This document shows positions 1-8,637 of a DNA stretch of 64,000 nucleotides, piece by piece. Source of the DNA: Acinetobacter terrestris. Lineage in GTDB: Bacteria; Pseudomonadota; Gammaproteobacteria; Pseudomonadales; Moraxellaceae. The first letter of the stretch is position 1, and every line of letters starts with the position of its first letter. The stretch lies in the NCBI RefSeq assembly GCF_004331155.1, contig NZ_SJNZ01000012.1:39564-103563 (forward strand), read 5' to 3'. A program made the translations under genes and the position numbers. The notes beneath the pieces were generated by a model that was not told where the DNA came from, made no database searches, and was given only the letters and a program-made list of their open reading frames with translations.

Positions 1-30
1 AATTTTCTTGTTTTACATCATTATTCATTT

Positions 31-44
31 TGTCCATATGGACA
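31..44. repeat. perfect 14-bp palindrome TGTCCATATGGACA
   Basis: The sequence is a perfect palindrome. Related half-sites (TGTCCATATTGA) occur at 74-85 and 11723-11735, and an inverted half-site (ATATGGACA) occurs at 11758-11766, next to the truncated pilin copy. Recurrence at both edges of the accessory region suggests binding sites for a recombinase or regulator, but no family is recognised. Confidence 0.45.
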
Positions 45-191
45 TGCTTTTTAATAGACAAAATTTTGAATTTTGTCCATATTGAAAAAAGCTTTTATTC
101 AGTGTGAGAGGATAAATTTTATAAAAGCAGGAAAGTTGTGAAATATTTTAAGAGTTAAATAATTCTAAAAACAAAATGGAAAAACTCAGAC

Positions 192-362
192 TCATTTATA
201 AGCCAATTTCTGTATTTCTTCCTCATGCTGACACATCACACGTCTTGCATGATCTATCACAATATGCCGAGTCGCTTCATCGCCACTAAATTGCATAGGT
301 AAAAATTTTTATAACGAGGCGAAGGGCTCATCGGTGATTTTGAAATCGTTTAGCCGTTTCAT
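192..362 (-). pseudogene. small coding remnant with in-frame stop
   Basis: Reading from ATG at 362 gives 57 codons interrupted by a single TAA at 311-309. Both halves look protein-like: the first starts MKRLNDFKITDEPFASL, and the second contains RHIVIDHARRVM and ends EIQKLAYK. A TAC-to-TAA change would explain the stop. I do not recognise the family. It could instead be two unrelated short frames, but uninterrupted continuity after the stop argues for one broken gene of about 56 residues. Confidence 0.45.
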
Positions 363-547
363 TTAATAGCTCTTTTCCATGTATAAAACATTCAGCATAG
401 AACAGCATAATTCGATTTTAATTGCTTTCGTAACTAGCGCAATTAATCACGACTCAAGTAATAATTGTCTACTTTTCGGCCTACTAAAAATCTAACTTTT
501 CAAGTACAGACAACTTGTAATTTGAGCTCCCACAAAAGCAATAAAAC

Positions 548-571
548 TGACACTTTTTGTCACTTAGTTAC
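548..571. repeat. 24-bp direct repeat, left copy (possible attachment site)
   Basis: The copy reads TGACA-N5-TGTCA followed by CTTAGTTAC and matches 11987-12010 at 22 of 24 positions in the same orientation. The inverted 5-bp arms around a 5-bp spacer look like a tyrosine-recombinase core site. It also lies about 85 bp upstream of the pilin sigma-54 promoter, so a regulator site for the pilin gene is an alternative. Confidence 0.5.
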
Positions 572-655
572 ATAGATTTACTTTATGATTTTTTACATTC
601 TCTAATCTATTAAACAATGTGTTGATTTTATGCGAAATAATTGGATAATATGCTC

Positions 656-671
656 TGGCACAGTTTGTGCA
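656..671 (+). promoter_or_regulatory. sigma-54 promoter of the pilin gene
   Basis: TGGCAC-N5-GTGCA has GG and GC elements exactly 10 bp apart (657-658 and 669-670), fitting the RpoN -24/-12 consensus. Type IV pilin genes are commonly transcribed by sigma-54 with the PilS/PilR system. Transcription should start near 682, leaving a leader of about 50 nt. The same element is conserved upstream of the truncated pilin copy at 11880-11894. Confidence 0.8.
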
Positions 672-732
672 AACTATAAACTAGCTTACAAAGCTTATAA
701 TTAAATTAACAAAAACATTTGTGGAGAATGTT

Positions 733-1266
733 ATGAACGCTCAAAAAGGCTTTACGCTGATCGAGTTGATGATTGTAGTCGCTATTATCGGTATTTTGGC
801 TGCTATTGCAATTCCGCAATATCAAAATTATGTTGCTCGTTCGAATGTAGCTGCTGCTGTTTCAACTTTATCAGCAAATAAAACTGGTTTAGAAGAATAT
901 GTAATGGAATATGGTGAATTTCCTGATGGCACAACCAAACCTAAAGAAGCAGACGATACAGATCCAGATAACATAATACCAGCAGTACGTGGTGAACGTA
1001 TGGAAGATCTAGGAATCAATACATCTACTTTAGGTAAAATGAATTTAGAAGATATTGGTAAAGCTACTCCTAAAGCAGGCGAAGGCATCATTCGTTTACA
1101 ATTCCAACAAGGTAACCCTGGTGTACGTGGGAAAGTAGTACAAATGTATCGCAGTGAAAATGGCGCTTGGGTTTGTGAAACAAATATTGATGCTAAATTC
1201 GCTAGTAAATCATGCCCAACCGTAACTACATTAAAAGGTACTGCACCCCCTGTAGTTGCCTCTTAA
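733..1266 (+). CDS. pilA: type IV pilin, major subunit
   Basis: This is the major structural subunit of a type IV pilus, used for twitching and DNA uptake. The 177-residue prepilin starts at ATG 733, which has GGAG 6 nt upstream; the upstream in-frame GTG at 721 lacks such a site. A 6-residue leader ending in Gly6 precedes the FTLIE prepilin-peptidase motif with Glu at mature position 5, followed by a hydrophobic helix. Cys148 and Cys161 should form the C-terminal disulfide loop. The protein ends in Ala-Ser after a Pro-Pro, like pilins glycosylated on a C-terminal serine by TfpO/PilO-type transferases, but no such gene is adjacent. A convergent recombinase operon lies downstream. ComP-type competence pilins are an alternative label. 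Confidence 0.93.
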   Translation: MNAQKGFTLIELMIVVAIIGILAAIAIPQYQNYVARSNVAAAVSTLSANKTGLEEYVMEYGEFPDGTTKPKEADDTDPDNIIPAVRGERMEDLGINTSTLGKMNLEDIGKATPKAGEGIIRLQFQQGNPGVRGKVVQMYRSENGAWVCETNIDAKFASKSCPTVTTLKGTAPPVVAS

Positions 1267-1324
1267 TCAAAAATATAAAGTTAAAATAGATCTTCTACTA
1301 AAATAGGGTTTATTTGATATATAG

Positions 1325-1356
1325 AAAAGCCACTAAACATTGATTTAGTGGCTTTT
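1325..1356. terminator. bidirectional terminator between pilin and recombinase operon
   Basis: A 13-bp perfect stem (AAAAGCCACTAAA pairing with TTTAGTGGCTTTT) around a 6-nt loop gives an A/T-flanked hairpin that can terminate both the pilin transcript and the minus-strand recombinase operon ending at 1369. Confidence 0.85.
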
Positions 1357-1368
1357 CACTTTAAAAAA

Positions 1369-1719
1369 TCATTTGCCATGTCTTAATTCAAAATTTTCTA
1401 ACAACAGCGAATTAACTTTTTCCAGCAATTTTCCATAATCTTCTTTTAACTGCTCATGATCACTTTTAACTGCCTTAGTCTTATTTTTAGCTTTTTCAAC
1501 CTGTTGTATAGTCGAAAGAACATTTTTCCCTGCTTCCTGTGCAGCCAGCTCAATTGCCTCTATAAGCGCAGCATGACGGCTCTTCTTAATTGAACCCCGT
1601 TTACGCCCTGCTTCCAGTGCCACCGTATCATTATTAATCGCAGAACCTTTCGGTAGAACAGTCGGCTTATTGGCTTTTAGACGCTCTAAAGCAGCATAAT
1701 ATTCATTGAGTGCACTCAT
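1369..1719 (-). CDS. small coiled-coil protein of recombinase operon (TnpC-like)
   Basis: This 116-residue protein is the last gene of the recombinase operon, starting 3 nt after the stop of the third recombinase. The N-terminal half contains a basic patch (GRKRGSIKKSRHAAL). The C-terminal half is a heptad-like, Lys/Glu-rich helix, probably a coiled coil. Size, position and composition resemble the small accessory protein TnpC of Tn554, which helps integration and affects insertion orientation. That functional link is inference from context, not from a recognised domain. Confidence 0.7.
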   Translation of the reverse strand: MSALNEYYAALERLKANKPTVLPKGSAINNDTVALEAGRKRGSIKKSRHAALIEAIELAAQEAGKNVLSTIQQVEKAKNKTKAVKSDHEQLKEDYGKLLEKVNSLLLENFELRHGK

Positions 1720-1722
1720 GTT

Positions 1723-3780
1723 TTAAACCTCAATATTGATCGTTTTAATTTTTTGAATGGTCTTGTTTAAAGACATAATGTCGCTGTCCATTTGTTTGTA
1801 CAGTAAACTACCTTGCACTTGTGCGTCACGCACGCGTTGTAGTCGCTGAACTGCTTTTTGCATTTTATCAGCACTGTCAGCATCAAAAGCTGCATGTGCA
1901 CAGCTCAGACAGCTCGTAATAGCAGTAAAGGAAATTTTTTCGCAAGAATCTGGGTTGGTACAGGCACCAAAAAGACTGGGCTTATAGGCAATTTCGCTTT
2001 TCTTCATACGCTTAATGGCTTCATCACGGTTAGGAAAAACCTTCAGTAATTGCTCACGATCTTTTTGCAACTGCAAATACGTTCCTGCGCCACCAAACAG
2101 CTTACTCGAACTGTTAATTACACCATTCTCAAACTGAGTATAAGAATGCACAAGTCGCTGATATTCCAACTCTTGAATAAATTCCTTTTGGCTATCCGAA
2201 GCTAAAATATTGGGGGCAAACACCGCATTGTTGCGATAATACAGAGTCATTGCTTCTGTTAAATGCTTATATTGAACTGATAAAGCACCTAATCCAATAA
2301 TGCCTGAACGTGCTCCATAAACAGCGAGTGAACGCCTGAATTGATGTGTACAGATATTCCAATATTCACCCAGCTGGCAGTCCTTTTCTTCTCGCCAATT
2401 GCGGAAACCATCAAAGGCTTCCAGTTCAGCCAAGTCACTTTCACAGATGCGCAACTCATCACCAAGTAATGCCGAAATATGGTTCAAATACTCGTTAAAA
2501 TTGGACTGTGTTCTAGTCGGAGCACCTGAAAAATTGGAAATAAAATCCGTTTCATTTTCAATATTTCGATTATTTTTATGCCGATGTTTTTGTGAATATC
2601 GTGTTGGAAATAAGGGATATTCACAAGGATTAGAAAAATCGTAATGCGGATTAAATAAGGCATAGATTTCACCAATACTTTGTGCTGCATTCACGCCAAA
2701 TTTAATGTCCTCAAACGTGATCCAATAGGTAGACTTATTACCGCCACCATGTAACTTGGAAGTATAGCCCATTAACATATGCACAAAATGCTCATTGCTC
2801 TGAACCGTTTGATAGCAGTCATAAGACAGTTGATTAACTTCATTATCCCGCATGCCTGTAAACAGATGAATCCAAAGCTTGGCCATACCTTGAATCAACG
2901 TCATATAACGGGTGAGATTGGCATGTTTTTGAATCTGATTATTTTCAAATAGTTCTGTTAAACCAAGCAAATCTCGAGCATCCATAAAACTCACTGCATT
3001 TTTATAATCTTTAAACTCACGTGGCATACGCGCAAAAGAAGGCTCTTGTTGAATGCGCTGAAACCACTGATATAAAGCAGGTACATACCGATTAAACTCA
3101 TTCAACTTATCCACTAAAGTATTAATTAAGGCAATATAAATACGTGAAGGAATTAACTTAGTCTGTGGACCTACTTTGCCCGACTGCAAGCGTATTTGTG
3201 CAGCGAGCTTTGCTAAATGCTTAATTGGTTGATATGTATTAAATGCTGGAATTAATAAGGGGTACTGCTGTTGTATAGTAAAACAATCAGTTAAAAATGC
3301 TTTGATGTGATTAGCTTTTTGGTAACTGATGCCAGCATAAGCATCCTGTACTTTCGCAATATAAGCTGCATCACTAAATAATTGTGTCAATGTACAACCA
3401 TTTCGGTAGGCAATGGCAGCAAACTATCGTAAGACAATATGCCGTTGCTCAATACTTTTAATAATTGATGGGCCTGTTTTAACGTACAGTAAGGCAAAAA
3501 TGATTTTTTTCATTTCTGCACGAATTTGACCGAAAATAAAATCATTCTCACGAGCATGTTTCGACCAGCTCTTAAAATTTAATTTACAGTGACACTTCGG
3601 TAGATACGGTGAAAAGTCCCAAACATCATCGCCAAATTTAGACAGTGTTGAGCCATTTGACATACGGGATAATATAAAGCTTGTGGGAACACTCAGCTGA
3701 TTATTCTCAAGATGGTATTCGTCAGGTAAAAACTGCTCAGCAACGCCACGTGCATATAAATAATGATTCAATGAACTCAT
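1723..3780 (-). pseudogene. third tyrosine recombinase, interrupted by an in-frame amber codon
   Basis: The gene starts at ATG 3780, overlapping the stop of the second recombinase as ATGA. It runs 118 codons, meets a single TAG at 3426-3424, then continues in the same frame to the TAA at 1723 (685 sense codons in total). The catalytic domain is intact: box-I Arg in FTGMRDNEV, a Lys in SKLHGG, HQFR, then KHLTEAMTLYY with the nucleophilic Tyr. A Cys-rich tail (C-x5-C-x9-C-x2-C) follows. Either the gene is broken, or the downstream 555-residue part is made separately from TTG 3390, or the amber codon is read through. No frame change is needed to join the parts. Confidence 0.8.
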
Positions 3781-5714
3781 GCGACCCACCCTAAATCAAT
3801 TAGCAATTCAAAATGATTCAGCCAATACGCATCTAAATCACCACTTTCAACTTCTTCCTGAATCGAAAAAATACGATCTTTTAAAGTCTCATAACTATTT
3901 GATAACTCTTTGAGTATTTCATCAATACGATGTAATATAACCCCGAACTCTTGTTCCCACTTGATTAAATCCATTGCTTTTTGTTTGACGTAACTCAATA
4001 GGCTTTTCAGTGACAAAAGCTTACGTACATCTTCATCATCGGCATGTACGGCATAGTGCTTGCAGAATAAACAATGCTCAAATTGCCGACAGTTGGGCAC
4101 AGGGGCTTGTTCAGTAAACCCAATAGCTTTTTCAGGCTGTGGGCTTACTGTAGAACAAGCACCGACAGGTAAAGAGTGTGTATCTACAGTCACATCAATA
4201 GTTTGCACAGCAATATGTTCAACAGTTCGAGTTTTTGTAACGGCAACTTCTCGCAGCTCATTAAAAAATCGAGAAATTTGCTGACTTGCATCTTGAAATG
4301 AAGTTCGACTATAGTTTTTCCGTGCGGTCTCGAGAGAGTGACCCATTACTTCTGCTTCAAGCAGTAGATCACCATCACTTAACTCAACATATTGACTGCT
4401 TTTATGCTTACGCCACTGTTGCGGTGTAATCCAGACCATTCTTGGGAAAATGCGCTGAAAAAGCTTTTTCATTAATTGTAATCTGCCGTAGCTGAATGGT
4501 CCCAACTGTTGAATTTCGTTGCGTAATGGAAAGATGAAATCACATGGTTCATCTTGAATATACCATTCACGAAGTTCCAGAATCTTCCTAAACACTGGCT
4601 CAAATTTCACCCCAAATTCTGGGTATACTGTCTTGCCTCCTGCACGGCTTTTTGTTCCCGAAAACCTTCGCCCTTGGGTACTGGGTAGGATTTCCATCGT
4701 ATCGAGTTGTAACTGTTGAGCAGTGTCTAAATTTGCCCCAGTTTGTGCGATAAATAACAACATGCCGATGCAAAGACCATAGCAAGCAAGTCTTTCACGC
4801 TCTATGTGTCGCTTATTCTCATTACGTTGCTGCAATTTATACAGAGCTTCATTACGATTTTCACGTAAGCGCTTTCTATATTTACTATCCTCAGCAAGAT
4901 CGAAATCAGCTAGCATTTTGGAAAAAGCTGGAATAACTGGATATTTGGCTAAATAACTCTGCATATCAAACTGGATATGCTGTTTTTCAGTTTGATGATG
5001 AAAGCCCGAGTAAAAACAGAAGTCTTCTTCATTCACAGATTGAAAATGTGCAGGAAAATCTGCTTCTTGTATCACAATACGATGGATTTCAAGAAAGACA
5101 TTCAACAAAGTTGCATAAGTTTTTTGATGATCTTCTTCCGCAATTGGTAAAACAGGAACATCATAACGCTGAGATTGGACTTGCATCGCTTGACTAACAA
5201 CATCAATTTCATGACAGTCAAATATATATGCGATTAGTTTTGCTGCATTACGTTGATATTGCTTTGCTGTATGTGCAGCCAAACTTTCCTCTTCAGTGTC
5301 AGCAAGCAAAGTGCGATCAACTAAATATTTACTGTAACGACGATACGCATCAATCACACTATCTTGTTTCGATAAATCAAAAACTTTCTTTTGCTGATCT
5401 ACCCAATCTAGAAACATTTTACTAGTGTAGTAAAAGAGTCCTTTTGACAAATCTGCTCCACCCATTTGCAGCAAATAGTCGGTCAAACATTGTAAAAAAT
5501 AACGCCTTTTTTCATCAAAAGATGCAGATAACTGTTGTTCCGACAAAACCTCGTCAGACACTCTTTTACGGTAAAACAGAGTTCCAATATCTAATGTCTT
5601 AAAACCAAAAGAAGCAGTTTTATCTTTGCAGACGAGAACAAGTCGCTCATATTCATTAATCTGTTTGTTGATATCGGAGATATGGACAAACAATGGGGTA
5701 CGTATGAAGCTCAT
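3777..5714 (-). CDS. second tyrosine recombinase of the trio (TnpB-like)
   Basis: This 645-residue phage-integrase-family protein overlaps both neighbours by 4 nt (ATGA at each end), so the operon is translationally coupled. The C-terminal catalytic part shows ITPQQWRKHK (box II Arg), MGHSLETARKNYSRT (His and the nucleophilic Tyr) and a Lys-containing strand. The box-I position reads TGANLDTAQQL, with Asn where the first catalytic Arg is expected. A Cys cluster (NCRQFEHCLFCKH) lies near the C terminus, as in the third recombinase. Length is close to the 630 residues of Tn554 TnpB. It probably acts with its two partners in element excision and insertion. Confidence 0.85.
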   Translation of the reverse strand: MSFIRTPLFVHISDINKQINEYERLVLVCKDKTASFGFKTLDIGTLFYRKRVSDEVLSEQQLSASFDEKRRYFLQCLTDYLLQMGGADLSKGLFYYTSKMFLDWVDQQKKVFDLSKQDSVIDAYRRYSKYLVDRTLLADTEEESLAAHTAKQYQRNAAKLIAYIFDCHEIDVVSQAMQVQSQRYDVPVLPIAEEDHQKTYATLLNVFLEIHRIVIQEADFPAHFQSVNEEDFCFYSGFHHQTEKQHIQFDMQSYLAKYPVIPAFSKMLADFDLAEDSKYRKRLRENRNEALYKLQQRNENKRHIERERLACYGLCIGMLLFIAQTGANLDTAQQLQLDTMEILPSTQGRRFSGTKSRAGGKTVYPEFGVKFEPVFRKILELREWYIQDEPCDFIFPLRNEIQQLGPFSYGRLQLMKKLFQRIFPRMVWITPQQWRKHKSSQYVELSDGDLLLEAEVMGHSLETARKNYSRTSFQDASQQISRFFNELREVAVTKTRTVEHIAVQTIDVTVDTHSLPVGACSTVSPQPEKAIGFTEQAPVPNCRQFEHCLFCKHYAVHADDEDVRKLLSLKSLLSYVKQKAMDLIKWEQEFGVILHRIDEILKELSNSYETLKDRIFSIQEEVESGDLDAYWLNHFELLIDLGWVA

Positions 5715-7138
5715 GACAAATCTCCTGCTGAATTGACAGAAGACATCACATACTTCATTAAATTTGATTCATACTCATGCTGAATTTTACTGCGCCATTC
5801 TAGTCGCGATTTATAGTTCAAATACTGTAAAGTCGTACTAATATTGGTATGACCCATTCTGGCTTGGACATATTCGACAGCTGTCATAGCCGAATGTCCT
5901 TCGGGCAGGTGCTGTAATTGGCTTTCCAGTAGATTCATCCCAAAACTGGCACGTAAATCATGGAATTTAAAACTTTGAAATTTCGGATCAATCAAGCGAA
6001 TCTCGGGTAATAACACGACTTTTAAATAACTACGTACCGCTTCGCCTTCATAGAGTTTAAGCCTAGTCCCAAATGAGTCAGAAGCTTTGATCTTCTCGGT
6101 CAATTCCTGCTGTTCAGCTTTGCTGGTGTAGAAAGGTGTGCCAAGCTTGGTGAGAAACACATAATTTTCATCCGAGTCGCCATAGTTTGACTTTCGTCTA
6201 CGCTTACGTGCTTGCTCACTATTGATATAAATTTTAAGATCTTGTGCCAACCAATTTGGAATTAGCAGCATCATTGGCTTTTGAAATTTAGTATCAATAC
6301 CTGTCCCAGCTCCAACAGGCAGACGGATAAAGCCATGACTATCAGATTCACGATTGAGTAAATATTTGATTCGTAAAGTACAAATTGTTTGCAGGCGAGC
6401 ACCCGTGAACAATGCAAGATAGAACATCAACTGATATTCACGTGATGATTTTTGCAGTGCTTTTAATATAACGGCCTGCTCTTCAACAGTGAGTGGGCTT
6501 AATTCACCACCATCCACAATCGCCTCAGAATTCGGCGCTTTGGCTGGAACATGAATCGCAAGATCATGCGATTTGATTGCCATTTTTCTACGTGCGCCAA
6601 ATTCATTATCCACTGCAATGTATTTGTAGACATCTTGAAAGGGCATGCCATAACGCTGATGATCAACCAGATCTTCTGTGACAAGGAATCGGTAAAAGTT
6701 CACCACAGCATTAATTCGACTACGTGCAGAACTGGCTGAAATTAAACCTGCATTCGTCTGGTCTATAAGACGAGTACGATATTTAAAAATCGCATTCAAC
6801 TGTTTTAGTTTATGAAATTTCAAACAGTCCAGCTGTTCATCTTCCAAAAAGCGCTGAAAATCAACAAGCTGATGAGCAATAGATGTAAATGTTTTAAAAT
6901 CATACTGTATTGTTTGCTGTAATTTTTTCAGCAAGTACAGATTAAAAATTTCTGAAGGGCTACCATCTCCCTGAATAATCATGGGGAATTCGAAGTAAGC
7001 GTCACCATATTTTGCGAACTCTGCATCATTTAAACAACGGGTTGCCTTAACCAACGTCAATAACTGAAATTTTTTGATGGTCACGACTTTGGCTTTAGAC
7101 TGATAACGTGACTGACCATTTTTAAGTTTAGTGCTCAT
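5711..7138 (-). CDS. first tyrosine recombinase of the trio (TnpA-like)
   Basis: This 475-residue site-specific recombinase begins the operon. ATG 7138 is chosen because AGGAGG sits at 7149-7144; an upstream in-frame TTG/ATG near 7213 lacks a site. The N-terminal SAM-like core-binding part includes a helix around RTRLIDQTNAGLISASSARS. The catalytic domain has the full set: TGARLQTIC (Arg), a Lys in the beta-hairpin, FHDLRASFG (His and Arg), MGHTNISTTLQYLNY (His and Tyr). Neighbouring recombinases overlap by 4 nt. Adjacent, coupled recombinase genes of this kind define recombinase-in-trio elements and the Tn554 family. Confidence 0.88.
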   Translation of the reverse strand: MSTKLKNGQSRYQSKAKVVTIKKFQLLTLVKATRCLNDAEFAKYGDAYFEFPMIIQGDGSPSEIFNLYLLKKLQQTIQYDFKTFTSIAHQLVDFQRFLEDEQLDCLKFHKLKQLNAIFKYRTRLIDQTNAGLISASSARSRINAVVNFYRFLVTEDLVDHQRYGMPFQDVYKYIAVDNEFGARRKMAIKSHDLAIHVPAKAPNSEAIVDGGELSPLTVEEQAVILKALQKSSREYQLMFYLALFTGARLQTICTLRIKYLLNRESDSHGFIRLPVGAGTGIDTKFQKPMMLLIPNWLAQDLKIYINSEQARKRRRKSNYGDSDENYVFLTKLGTPFYTSKAEQQELTEKIKASDSFGTRLKLYEGEAVRSYLKVVLLPEIRLIDPKFQSFKFHDLRASFGMNLLESQLQHLPEGHSAMTAVEYVQARMGHTNISTTLQYLNYKSRLEWRSKIQHEYESNLMKYVMSSVNSAGDLS

Positions 7139-7341
7139 TTGAGCCTCCTGTTTATTAAAAACAGGCAAAAAGCGACTTGAGATAGGATTGACAAAAATGC
7201 CCCTATTCATCAAAATGGGATTGTCTGGACAACAATCAAGACAATCTATAAGAGCTCATGCGACCAACATGGGCTTTTATACTTTTTGCCAAATGAAAAT
7301 CATTGCTCTACGGAATATATAGTGGAATTTAATAGTTCATA

Positions 7342-7353
7342 GATACTCCATAA
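7342..7353 (+). repeat. 12-bp repeat GATACTCCATAA, inverted partner at 11768-11779
   Basis: This 12-mer recurs on the opposite strand exactly where the truncated pilin copy loses homology. It therefore brackets the 4.4-kb phage-like segment as an inverted repeat. It lies about 200 bp upstream of the first recombinase. A 12-bp match can arise by chance in this window, so its meaning rests on its positions. Confidence 0.35.
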
Positions 7354-7380
7354 AACGGAATAAGTGGTGAAATTATTTGG

Positions 7381-7734
7381 TTAAGCGTTTAGCTGCTGCT
7401 TGAATAATTTCAGATAGAAGCTCTTTCTTAGGTCCAGATGGATCACCAATGATTCCTGCAATATTTTCGCTATCCAGTATTCAAGAATTGTTTGAAATAA
7501 ATGACACTTGTGGCTTTCCAGTACGGCCATTAAATGTAAGTGACATATTGTAGGTATGGGGATTTCCACCATACCTTGTGCAAAAGACTGTTTTAGTTTG
7601 ACGAATTGACTTTTCCAATCCAAGGCCATGCCTTCAACAATAGTTTGCATTAGGGTGTAGGGTTGCCCTTCATGCTTAACAACATATAATTCAGCATTAT
7701 AGAAAGTTACTGCGATTTGAGTTAGACTTGTCAT
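7381..7734 (-). CDS. truncated P22-type antirepressor N-domain protein
   Basis: The first 60 or so residues match the P22_AR_N antirepressor pattern (FYNAELYVVKHEGQPYT, then IVEGMALDWKSQFVKLK and GMVEIPIP). Ant proteins of this type inactivate phage repressors. The remaining 55 residues do not look like the family, and a different frame over 7373-7546 is more protein-like, so the gene is probably shortened by a rearrangement. ATG 7734 has AAGGA 9 nt upstream. It lies 17 bp behind an Arc-like gene, the order seen in the P22 immI region. Confidence 0.65.
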   Translation of the reverse strand: MTSLTQIAVTFYNAELYVVKHEGQPYTLMQTIVEGMALDWKSQFVKLKQSFAQGMVEIPIPTICHLHLMAVLESHKCHLFQTILEYWIAKILQESLVIHLDLRKSFYLKLFKQQLNA

Positions 7735-7751
7735 GGTTTCGATTCCTTTGG

Positions 7752-7949
7752 TTAGGGTTGAACGTGGGCAGATTGGTTACTTTGGCGAGTGCAATCTGCT
7801 TTTTTATTGTCTGGATTTTCTAAAAGACCTTCGTGTTGAAGAATCAATTTTAAATAGTGGTTGAATTGACCGCGATATGTGCGGTTTTCGCGTTTTGCAG
7901 CAGCCTTGACAATATTTGCTAATTCGTCATCATAAGAACATGTGTACAT
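7752..7949 (-). CDS. small Arc-like DNA-binding protein
   Basis: The product has 65 residues. The start at ATG 7949 is set by AAGGAG 6 nt upstream; longer in-frame starts lack a ribosome site. The pattern YDDELANIVKAAAKREN followed by TYRGQFNHYLKLIL looks like a ribbon-helix-helix (Arc/MetJ) fold, with a polar C-terminal tail. It is followed by the antirepressor gene and is divergent from an S24-like repressor across 75 bp, so it is probably the phage-module regulator. The family assignment is tentative because the motif is short. Confidence 0.55.
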   Translation of the reverse strand: MYTCSYDDELANIVKAAAKRENRTYRGQFNHYLKLILQHEGLLENPDNKKADCTRQSNQSAHVQP

Positions 7950-8001
7950 GGTAACTCCTTTCATAACCATCAAGATAGCAATTGATAATTTATGATAGGT
8001 T

Positions 8002-8015
8002 TTGATAACTGTCAA
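8002..8015. promoter_or_regulatory. candidate operator between divergent Arc-like and repressor genes
   Basis: TTGATAACTGTCAA is an imperfect palindrome (TTGAYA pairing with TGTCAA) in the 75-bp divergent intergenic region. It lies just upstream of the repressor ribosome site. Its location fits autoregulation, but only one clear copy is visible. Confidence 0.35.
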
Positions 8016-8024
8016 GGATTTTTT

Positions 8025-8621
8025 ATGGTTGCTGATTTCTCTGAGCGTTTAAGGTTTTTTCGATCACAGCGAGGGCTATCTCAACAAGGATTGGCTAATA
8101 TAGTTGGTATTTCAAGAAAACAAATTTCTGATTATGAAGTTGGTACCGCAAAACCACGTCAAGCTACATATATGAAAATCTTAAAAGCGCTTGATATAAG
8201 TGATCAGATTTTCAGTAAAAGTGATCTTTGTTCTCTTGATATAAATGATTTAGATGGCGATCAGGTTATATCTTTTAGCAATAATGATGGAGATAAAATT
8301 ATCCTCTCTAAATCATTTTGCACTAAAAATCACTTAAATGAGGTAGATATACTAAGCGTTTTTAAGATTAAGGGGGATGCAATGCAGGAAACCCTTTTTA
8401 ATGATGATTTAGTTTTAGTTGATACGTCAGATAAATACTTTATATCGGGATTAATTTATTTAATATATTTCTACGGTGAAAGAATGGCTGTTCGTTTACA
8501 CCGTAGCGCTAATGGGTTGATTGAAATAACTAAAGACAATTCAGCTCATCCTGACAATACGGTGAACGAGTCAGAAATAATAGTTTTAGGTAAAGTAGTA
8601 TACAGGCAAGGTTTGATCTAA
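8025..8621 (+). CDS. XRE/S24-like repressor lacking cleavage residues
   Basis: This 198-residue phage-type repressor starts at ATG 8025, with AAGGA 7 nt upstream. Residues about 7-60 form a Cro/C1 helix-turn-helix (LSQQGLANIVGISRKQISDYE). The C-terminal domain has the LexA/CI peptidase fold pattern, but the motif usually written GDSM reads KGDAM, placing Ala119 at the nucleophile. The position of the catalytic Lys before Arg-Leu is Val156 (MAVRLHR). Self-cleavage on DNA damage is therefore unlikely. It is divergent from an Arc-like/antirepressor pair, which suggests release by antirepressor binding instead. Confidence 0.82.
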   Translation: MVADFSERLRFFRSQRGLSQQGLANIVGISRKQISDYEVGTAKPRQATYMKILKALDISDQIFSKSDLCSLDINDLDGDQVISFSNNDGDKIILSKSFCTKNHLNEVDILSVFKIKGDAMQETLFNDDLVLVDTSDKYFISGLIYLIYFYGERMAVRLHRSANGLIEITKDNSAHPDNTVNESEIIVLGKVVYRQGLI

Positions 8622-8637
8622 ATAATAGTTCTCAAGT

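Larger units (their letters stand above)
1..720. other. left flank of accessory region, no intact gene
   Basis: This AT-rich stretch before the pilin holds no intact gene. It contains a perfect 14-bp palindrome at 31-44, a related TGTCCATATTGA motif at 74-85, a decayed small coding sequence at 192-362 (-), one copy of a 24-bp direct repeat at 548-571, and the pilin promoter at 656-671. The rest shows no protein-like reading frame that I can recognise. Confidence 0.6.
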
